Shown: piece by piece, positions 36,147 to 43,554 of the stretch
How positions within the stretch are numbered: position 1 is the first letter of the stretch
How the letters are laid out: every line of letters begins with the position of its first letter
Notes under the pieces: model-generated
Told to the model about the DNA's origin: nothing
Seen by the model: only the letters and a program-made list of their open reading frames with translations
Database searches by the model: none
Position numbers and translations under genes: made by a program
Assembly: GCA_009602725.1 (NCBI GenBank)
Contig: WELB01000306.1
Location: 27,353 to 70,906 of the forward strand
Reading direction: 5' to 3'
Source of the DNA: Spirogloea muscicola
Taxonomy: Eukaryota > Streptophyta > Zygnematophyceae > Spirogloeales > Spirogloeaceae
DNA: 43,554 nucleotides

Positions 36147-38460
36147 GTGGTCAGGCTCGGCAGACAGGTCTTTGTGTCTGATTAGAATGGCAGAGGGACT
36201 TACTAGGGAGGGTGCTCCACTGACCTATTTAGACCAGTACTGTATAGCAGTCTTTGGCTCTCCCCTCTGCCATAGTGGTGCAAGTAGCTTTCCAAATTCA
36301 CTCTGCCATCCAAGCAGGGCTGGCAAAGTGGTCAGAGATCTGGGTCCAAGCTTAAGTTCCTGATAATTGATTACCACTGTTATAAGTGACGACCAACTCA
36401 TCTTACATTGTCATATGCAAGTTTTATCTTGCCTCCTCAGCAACCTTGCTACTCGGAGCTCCACAGTCACTTTTGTCTGTGGGTTGTACAAGCCCATGCA
36501 TGCATATTGATGAGTCGCGTGTTTATTGTTACGTTGTGCAGAAGACCTTGCTTTCAAATCTGCAAGTTATCAGGGCTCTGGTAGAGCAGAGGATATCTCC
36601 CACCCAATTGGAGCCGGGACTCCTTGCCATTGGTGTGCAAGTGACTGTGGGTGGTGCCTCGCAAGTGGCTTCCTCTAAGTTTTGCGCTAAGGTCAGACGT
36701 GGGGGAGGCTCCTCTCTGAGTCCATGTGTCAAGGGCTCCTGTTGGCAGGACTGCACGTGTACCAGGTGTGGACACAATTGCAAGATCCTCGAGGCGATCA
36801 CAGTGAGGGTGTAGGATGGACTCCTTCAGTGCCCATGCGCTTATGGTGGTCAAGAACTTTGCATGGTGGTTCAAAGAACTTTGCCTTGTATCAAAATTCG
36901 TGAAGGTCACCGGCTTCCCTCTACTAGTCTGCTTCTGCAATACCTTCAGAACAGAAAGTGCCTGTGCTGCGAGGAATGGCGCATGACCCAGTGGGAAAGC
37001 CAGAGCGCCAGACACCATACAGGCTCGGGTGACTCAGGAATTTCGACTTACTCGAGGCCTGGCATGTGAGCACGCCGACGAGTGGCAATGTCAGACGGGG
37101 ACGTACCGTCAGCAGGGGCTGCCTCAGGCAAGAGAAGAAGCAAGTGGGCCTCAAAGTGGCAGTAGACACAATGAGGGGCCGAGCCCACGGGGGAAGGGAA
37201 GTCCCACGAGCCCCACCGGAGGAGTGGACGGTCCCCGCAACGAGGGCCGGCGAGAGCGCCAGCGCAGACCGTCGGCGAAGCTCCACGGGAAGCCAATGAA
37301 GCCTCCAAACTGACGTCACACGCCCCGCCATGGCGAGGGTTGGCTACGCGGGGCGTCTGAGCGTGTGACGCCATTGGCGAGGTGGGGGGTTTAAGGAGAG
37401 GTTTTAGCGGTGGGAGGTTGGGGGCCCGCCCCTCGGAGATAGCGTCGCCAATGGCCGCCGTTGACGTGTCGGCACGTTCGAGAATGATGGGGGGGGGCAT
37501 ATCGCAGCTGCTGGGTGCCAGCTCGAGGCGAATCGGGATCGATCCCCCTCGCAGCCGCGTGATCGTGACTGAACCCCGGCATTCGCCGACCGATCCGATC
37601 AAAGTCCGGAGGGGGGGGTCGGCGTCGCCCTACGGCCGGGCGGGATGCGGATCGCGCAGCATGGATTCGCGCACAGATCCGGCGCGGTCACATCCGGGGG
37701 GGTGGCATTTGACCACGGACTTAATCTCGGGGGGGTTTCGCTAACCGGGCCCCCCCCGCGACGTGGCCGGGGCGGGCTCCACCCGCGCGGCGCCTTCCGC
37801 CGCCCGGCGGGGAAATCTTCCGGGCTGCCCGGCTGCAGCGGGCAGCGGGGGCGGGGGGCCGCTCGGCGGCCGAGGGTTTCCACGGGGCTGCCCGAAACCG
37901 CCCCGGGCAGCGCGGAGGAAACAACCGCCCACCCCCCCCCCCCTCCCGGCGCCGCCGCGGGCAGCCCTGCCCGGGCCGGAAATTCCTCTCACGGGCAAAC
38001 CGGGCGGGACATTTCGGGGCGGGGCTCCTCTGCGGGCCCAGGCGGCCCGAGAGGGCACGCGAAGGGGAGCACGGGGCCGGAACCCGCAGAGGACTTTCCC
38101 CCCCGCCACCCTTCCCTGTGGGCCGGCCACCAACGCGGAGTCCAACAGCCCTCCGCCCGTCTTCCACGCCGCGGCGGCCGCCGTCGCCGTCGCCGCCGCC
38201 GCCGCCGCTGCCGCCGCCGCCGCCTGCAACAGCTTCCTTCTTGGGGAGCTGGAAGACGGCGAGGAACCACCGCCGCNCCGCGCGGGCAGGGCTCCCTCGC
38301 CCCGTCGTCGGCCCTCGGTCGAGGGTCGCGGACAAGGCGCCGCGGCCGCCGCGGCGCCGGAGGACAGGCCCGGCACAGGCGCCGCCTGTGGGCGCCCAGC
38401 GGACCTCGGCGGTTAGAGCAGAGTAGAGCCGCGGAGCCGGCGCAGGCGGCGGGCTGCGCC
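36147..38460. other. intergenic region, G+C-rich upstream of the A20/AN1 gene
   Basis: The left kilobase is the 3' side of the rhodanese gene with nothing recognised. From 37300 on the sequence is extremely G+C-rich with long G- and C-tracts, GCC repeats at about 38170-38222 and a single N at 38277. Long open frames occur on both strands there because stop codons are rare in such DNA. One runs in frame into the A20/AN1 gene, but its peptide resembles nothing known. Confidence 0.5.
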
Positions 38461-39449
38461 ATGGCGCAGGAGAGCTGGAAGCGGGACCAGGAAGAGACCG
38501 GCTGCCAGCCCCCCGAGGGCCCCGTGCTCTGCTCCAACAATTGCGGCTTCTTTGGGAGCGCCGCCACAGGTCCGCTCCTTCTCCGCTTGCTCTTTGTCGA
38601 TGTCCCTGGCGACGTCGCTTCGGTCGCGCGCGCATACCGGCCGCCGAGTCCGGTGGTGGCATGGGCAGCCCTTGTGTCGCTGCCACAACGATGGTGGCGG
38701 CTTGCCACAGGCCTTGGACCCCTTTTAAATAGAAGAGTGCATGGCCCTTCCTCCGCCCCCCTGTTTGGCTAGTTTGTAGTTCTCCCCTCGCCCCCGGCCC
38801 TGTTGGGATGACGTACCATAGATGAGCAACTTTATCGTGGCTTGTCATGGTATTCTACCATGACTTGTCATGGTATTCTACCATGACTTGTCATGGTGAG
38901 ACTGTCATGATACAACATGACATGGTGGTATCGCTGATGTTCTTGACATCCTGGTTGATGTGGGCAGGGAACATGTGCTCCAAGTGCTACCGAGACACGG
39001 TGGTGAAGCAGGCCAAGGAGGCCTCGGCCATGGCCGCCGAGAAGGCGTTTGAGAAGGCGGAGGCAAAGATGATGGGCTCGCTGTTACCGAGCCGGCAGTC
39101 TGTGGCGCCGTTCTTGCCCCAGCCGGACGATGCGGCCATGTTCGAGGCATCGGAGCTTGTGGTCGATGCTGCTGCTGCCGTGGCTGCAGCCTCTGCGGCA
39201 GGCCCGACTCCTTCCTCGTCCGCAGCGGCTGCCGCGCCGGCTGCCCCTTCGCCGCAGCCAAACCGGTGCGCGCTTTGCAAGAAGCGCGTCGGCCTGACCG
39301 GTTTCAAGTGCCGCTGCAACAACACCTTCTGCAGCCTTCACCGATACTCTGACAAGCACGGCTGCACGTTTGACTACAAGGGTGCCGGGCGGGATGCCAT
39401 CGCCAAGGCCAATCCTATTGTCAAGGCCGACAAGGTGGACAAGATCTGA
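38461..39449 (+). CDS. A20/AN1 zinc-finger stress-associated protein (SAP)
   Basis: Two exons, 38461-38569 and 38968-39449, give 196 residues. The start [14 protein letters not shown] is the same type of opening as plant SAPs, which fixes the ATG although the frame is open far upstream. The A20 finger is [21 protein letters not shown] (C-x3-C-x11-C-x2-C), split by the intron. An Ala/Ser-rich linker of about 90 residues follows. Then comes the AN1 finger with [29 protein letters not shown] and the tail [21 protein letters not shown]. Plant SAPs bind ubiquitin through A20, and some have ubiquitin-ligase activity; many are induced by cold, salt or drought. Neither property can be shown here. The intron carries a tandem repeat. 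Confidence 0.96.
38841..38897. repeat. 23-bp tandem repeat, about 2.5 copies, in the A20/AN1 intron
   Basis: The unit begins CTTGTCATGGTATTCTACC. Two exact copies (38841-38863, 38864-38886) are followed by a half copy. Each unit is partly palindromic (TCATGGTA ... TACCATGA), so the array can form hairpins on either strand. Confidence 0.9.
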
Positions 39450-41377
39450 ACGTTCAAGGGCCTGCACAGAGGCCTCCCCCAGTGACCATCCCGCCTTAGA
39501 GAGTGGCGTAGGTCTTAGACATCAAGCCGCTGTCGCAGTCATGTGAGCATTGCCTCTGGCGTCTACCTGACATCATTGCCAAGCTCTGTACTATTCTGAA
39601 CCACAGCTGCATTACTCTCTCTCAATCACTCCTGATTTGCTCGCCCAGCAGATGTTGGCCCTGCATGGACCTTGTGCAGCGGGTGTGTCTTCTCTTGTGT
39701 ATGGGATCAGATGCCTCGGATATGGGGATGCTTTGCAGCGCAGCTGGTGCTATGTTCTCTTTAGGCACATAGTCCCACTTGCCTTCAAGGTTCCGTGCAG
39801 AGCCAGTATAGCTGCAGTTGAAGTCCTCACAATAAACGCATTATGTATCAACCATAAGTTGCGTGCCAATCAGTTGCTGGGGAGTCAAATCAGATGCATG
39901 TATTGGTCAACAACTATAGCAGCAGGCAGCAGGATTTTATATGAGTGTGGCACATGCTTTGAAGGATTGCAGGGGTGCCAGTGCATGATAGTGGGCGCTT
40001 GCTCCAACTTGCAACGGGTTTGGTAGGCAATGTGCTCCCAGATTGTTTTTAGTCACTCATGTCTTAGGGGTGCGATCTGCATTGAATGTGCAAATCAATT
40101 GACCAAGCTGATCATTTCCAAGCTGACTTGAGTGTAGAACATTGGGTCGATGGGCAAGTGCTGAGTTGGTGCACAGTCCGAGGTTATATGGACACCCTTG
40201 ATTGCGGATGATCTTGTCTCTGTACATCCAGTCTCATGCCACCTCTAGTTACTATGAAGCAGACATTCAGAAGTTTCACGACATAAGAGATCATGCCAGT
40301 ACCAGGCTCACTTAGGACATGAGTTTCACACCAATATCAGGTTCTCTGGGTTGCTCCTTGTGAGGTAATCAGTGAGTTCCAGCATGTAACAATAATGACT
40401 ACTGGTCCAGCATAGACGAAGAATAAGCCCACAGCCTGCAGAGATTGTGGTGCCTGGTCTACTCCAGCTTAATTGCTTCTTTGCATACACCAATACCAAC
40501 ACCAGGCCTTCCAATTCGACAGCGTCAAATTGCTTGGCGTGCTTTGCCCCACACAACGGTGTCCCTGTGCAATCTTCTCTGCCTGCTTTCACGCTCTACA
40601 ACAGATATACATCACAGATGGTGGCCCCACAATCACAAAGAAGTATCGTTGTGTCCCCATCCTTGCCTTCTCGTACGAATTGGTGTTCTGGGCTTTGCTT
40701 GACACTGACTATACTCAGTTGAGCTACTACTAAAAGATGCTTGCTTGCAGAATGTCATCTGCATAGACTTGCAGCACTTTAGCTCTCACAAAAGTCTCGT
40801 TAAGAAAGGATAGCTTTTGGACAAACATCTTGCAAGTTCATGCCAATGACAAGCACACAGACTTCCAGACATTTCAGGAGGAAAGAAGTGGGGCGTCGCA
40901 ATCATAGCAAGGTCCATGCATCTCAGCACTGACTTTGAACTGGTTGGTTATTTAAGATGGTTATTTAAGTCCTGCCTGGCGATACCTGAAATAGGTCTTG
41001 TGGTTGTCTTGGTGCCTACATCGTAAGCCCAGTGGCACTGGAACTCAAGATGCGCAAGTGGTGGTGTATCAAGCAGCAGCCCTCCAAGGGAACAGACGTG
41101 TAAGCATTCACCGTCTGCACAGCTGAAGGACCTGCCGTACTGTTGCCGACGCGGTCATGCATTGCTCGCCCTGCGCTCCAAGGGGCACATGAGCGTGCAA
41201 ACGTGGTCACAGAGCAGTGCAAAGACCTCAAAGGTGACTAAGATCAGCACCTGTTTAAGATTGCTAGGTCTCTATCAGAGATAAAGTATTAAGGAAGTAA
41301 TCAACGTCCAATGAGCGCATGCTCTGGTTGGGTGCTCTGGTTAGCCGGCTACTGGGCTGTCTCCGGGCTGGCAGTGC
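39450..41377. other. intergenic region between convergent genes
   Basis: These 1.9 kb lie between the 3' ends of the A20/AN1 gene and fibrillarin. Short open frames occur on both strands, but none has splice support or recognisable content. The composition is that of ordinary non-coding DNA, without strong repeats apart from an 11-bp duplication near 40945. Confidence 0.5.
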
Positions 41378-43554
41378 TTAGGTCTCCTCAGTGGCCTTCT
41401 TCTTCTTGGGCATCCTGTAGCCCCCGACAACGCAGGCATGGTCGCGCTCAAACGGCTCCAGTGTCAGCTGCTCCGTCGGCTTGAACTGCTCCTGCTGCAG
41501 CTTCTTCACCTCCTTTGCAAACACCGCCTCCGCAGGCACCGTGGAGTCAATGCAGTTCGCCTGGCGGGATCCATGGCGAAGGAAAAAGCCAACAACACGT
41601 TAGCCTCCTGAAGTGTGTCTCACAGTCTGATCAAACCAATACTGCTTGATACTAGTTGTCCCACTTCCGGCATGCAGCCTTGCAAGTATGCCATTTTGTC
41701 AAGGTCATGAACTGCAAAAAGACGTCACTACATTGAAGCGTTCTGCCCTACTTTCTGATTGTTGTGCGGCGGTGGATATGATGCTGCAGAAGGCTGCCAA
41801 GCAGGCAAACGGTGCAGAGGCAGACCTTGATGGAGATGACAAAGTGGCCACCATTCTTGAGAAAATGGTGTGCATTCAGGGCCAATATGCGCGCCTGCGG
41901 CCAACGAAAGAGCGGTGCACCGAGAGGGAGGGAGGGGGGCCGCAAAGTTATGGTTTTTCTGAGGCAGCATCAAGATTAATGAGCCACAACTACCAACACG
42001 AGCAAACAAGGGGCAAGTGTAGTATGTCTGCCCCTTGCTAGAGATTATGGAGGTTGGCCCTCAAGAGCAGGCAAGAGTTGCCGGCAAAAGCGTCAGAGCG
42101 TGGTGCTCTCAAGTACAGAAACCTGAAGGGGAATCCACTTGCCTCCTCATTCGCTTCATTTGACTCTTATCTTCCAGTATATTTATGCGCTGAATTTGAC
42201 TCTTATCTTCCAGTATATTTCTTTCTAAGTACAGTACTTGTAGCTAGGGAGTAACGGCTTGACGACAGACAATTGCTGCCAGATGCCAAGAAGCAGACCA
42301 AGATTGGCTGACAGCACTGTCTCAGTGCTGGTCGGCTGTCGAGGCGGGCAGTGGACTAGTCACCTGGTCAGGCTGCGCAACGTCGGCGAACACCGTGTCG
42401 ACCATGCCCACGAGCATGCGGTAGCGCGTGGGGTGCCGCGCATCCTCGATGATCGGGATCACGTTTGTGCGCTTCTTGGCCATGTTCACGAGGTCGCGCC
42501 CGCTCCGGTGCGAGAACTCCACCGCATACACCACGCCTGTCTGGAGGTGGGGCGCAGAGTTGAGGTCAGACGACACAAAGCTGGCCCATAGACAGTGTTC
42601 GGCTGAGGCAACGCAAAAGTCAATGAAGCCTTATGCTGACAAGAATCTGTGCATCCGTGAAGTGGCGGTGCACGAGAGGACGTACGGGGCCGATCACGTC
42701 GGAGACGTGGGAGACGGTGGTGCCAGAGGCTGCGCCGAGGTACAGCACGTGGTCGCCGGGTTTCTGGGTGAGGCGGCGCCGCGCTCAATCACATGTGGGC
42801 GTGCACCTTACTGTGGCGGCAAGCCCAGCATTGGCGCGCACCGCCAGGTCGTTTGGCAATGGAGGGCTCACGATCCAGATGTTGTCGACGCCGCCGAGGA
42901 TGGCGGCGGCGAGCTTGGAGCGGAACGGGTTCCACACGCGGTACTCCGTCTTAGTCCCCTCCTCCACCTGAACCCCCAGCAAGCCGCAACCACCTTGAGC
43001 GCCCAAGACATGGCTTTTGCGTCGAGCTTGGCGACGTGGGTCTGCTTAAGAAGCTCGACGGAGGCGGCTCCAAGCAGCGGCGGCAGCGGCAAGGACGGAA
43101 AAGCTTGCGTGTATTGAGATAGTGAAGGCCAAAGTTGCCAAGTACAGTGGCAAGCACATCTGCTGACGTGCATTACCCACATTACCCGCTCAGTAAGGTA
43201 ACCGCGGGTCAGCGCATAAAGGCCGCTAATTGATAAGCATCAAGCGCTAATTGATAAGCAGAGGGGGAGGCCGCACCTCGACGTTGATGCGCTTCTCGCC
43301 GTAGACGCTCTCGCCGGCGACGAGGTTGCGCGTCACCAGCGCGTCCTCCTTGCCGCGCGCGATGAACACGCCCTCGTGGCGGTGCTGCTCCACCAGCACC
43401 CGCGCGCCGCCCTGCAGTGGCGGTGGGGCTCAGAAGTTTAAGGGTTTGAGGGTCAGCTGTGGGCACGGCGGGGACTGCGGCGGCGGTCATGGCGGTGCAC
43501 CTTCATGCCACCGCGCCCGCCGCGACCGCCGCCGCGCCCGCCGCCGCGGGGCCT
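41378..43554 (-). CDS. FBL: fibrillarin, rRNA 2'-O-methyltransferase (N-terminus cut by window edge)
   Basis: Fibrillarin is the methyltransferase of box C/D snoRNPs in the nucleolus; it methylates rRNA ribose 2'-OH groups guided by snoRNA. Seven exons are visible on the minus strand: 43554-43501 (partial), 43411-43277, 42967-42872, 42763-42686, 42540-42364, 41894-41826, 41560-41378, giving 263 residues. The first visible exon is Gly/Arg-rich ([14 protein letters not shown]), the end of the GAR domain, whose start lies beyond the window. Then follow [39 protein letters not shown], the SAM-binding [43 protein letters not shown] and the end [20 protein letters not shown]. All junctions are in phase. 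Four introns were scanned for C/D boxes and none was convincing. Confidence 0.97.
42158..42220. repeat. 27-bp direct repeat, two exact copies, in a fibrillarin intron
   Basis: A 27-bp segment beginning ATTTGACTCTTATCTTCC occurs at 42158-42184 and again at 42194-42220 without mismatch. It is in the intron between the fifth and sixth visible exons of fibrillarin. Confidence 0.9.
43107..43226. repeat. dispersed repeat, copy B, inside a fibrillarin intron
   Basis: This is homologous in the same orientation on the + strand to 3055-3181. The shared blocks are GCGTGTAT, GCCAAGTACA, GGCAAGCACAT, ACCCGCTCAGTAA and GTCAGC. In this copy it lies within the intron 42968-43276, antisense to fibrillarin. 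Confidence 0.65.
43224..43260. repeat. 16-bp direct repeat adjoining dispersed repeat copy B
   Basis: CGCTAATTGATAAGCA occurs at 43224-43239 and 43245-43260 with 5 bp between. It starts at the end of the dispersed repeat and may mark its border. Confidence 0.85.

Noticed and set aside
37645-38460. Long open frame running into the A20/AN1 gene, and even longer antisense frames over 37.7-38.8 kb
   Set aside because: The DNA is extremely G+C-rich, so stops are rare on both strands. The peptides are low-complexity and the SAP family start at 38461 is clear.
41561-43500. Possible intronic box C/D snoRNA in fibrillarin, known from some plants
   Set aside because: No paired C box (RTGATGA) and D box (CTGA) at suitable spacing was found on the sense strand of the introns.

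Overview
This is nuclear DNA of a photosynthetic eukaryote, most likely a green alga of the core chlorophytes. Every multi-exon gene is broken by many short GT-AG introns (roughly 70-810 bp). Several proteins match land-plant and green-algal families closely: an STR9-type rhodanese, a SAP-type A20/AN1 protein, a plant-type plastid phosphohexomutase, VPS20 and fibrillarin. A piece of mitochondrial nad6 in the nuclear sequence has the conservative type seen in trebouxiophytes and streptophytes. The exact species cannot be read from the window. The assembly carries a 725-N gap (19574-20298), five isolated single Ns in G+C-rich 5' regions, and an A-homopolymer at its left edge.

Layout. 1-118 is poly(A). 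About 308-1734 (+) is an unrecognised basic, Cys-containing protein whose 5' end is missing. 2.0-3.2 kb is gene-free, with a small duplication, a decayed nad6 insertion, a perfect hairpin and one copy of a dispersed repeat. 3739-7938 (+) is an M18 aspartyl aminopeptidase. 8515-9480 (-) is an intronless universal-stress-domain protein. 11517-16541 (-) is an RNA-binding protein with a Nab2/ZC3H14-like N-terminal domain and a PABPN1-like RRM. 17846-19532 (-) is the ESCRT-III subunit VPS20/CHMP6. 20459-26842 (+) is a 1205-residue protein with a transit-like N-terminus, a long coiled coil and a C-terminal CBM25-type starch-binding domain. 27948-about 33141 (-) is a phosphoglucomutase/phosphomannomutase-family enzyme. 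34063-36146 (+) is an STR9-like rhodanese. 38461-39449 (+) is an A20/AN1 zinc-finger protein. 41378-43554 (-) is fibrillarin, cut by the right edge within its Gly/Arg-rich domain.

The genes look like an ordinary mixed nuclear neighbourhood, not an operon or cluster. Two head-to-head pairs (VPS20/CBM protein; phosphohexomutase/rhodanese) may share promoters. The neighbouring CBM coiled-coil protein and phosphohexomutase both look plastid-directed and carbohydrate-related, but nothing in the sequence shows that they act together. The most novel candidate is the coiled-coil plus CBM25 protein. It resembles in design, though not in CBM family, the starch-granule and pyrenoid organisers of Chlamydomonas (SAGA1/2) and the starch-initiation proteins of plants (PTST2, MRC).

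Exon boundaries were derived by hand from splice sites, reading phase and family similarity. In the M18, Nab2/RRM, VPS20, CBM, A20/AN1 and fibrillarin models every junction keeps frame. Unresolved points are the 5' ends of the first gene and the phosphohexomutase, and the first splice of the rhodanese.
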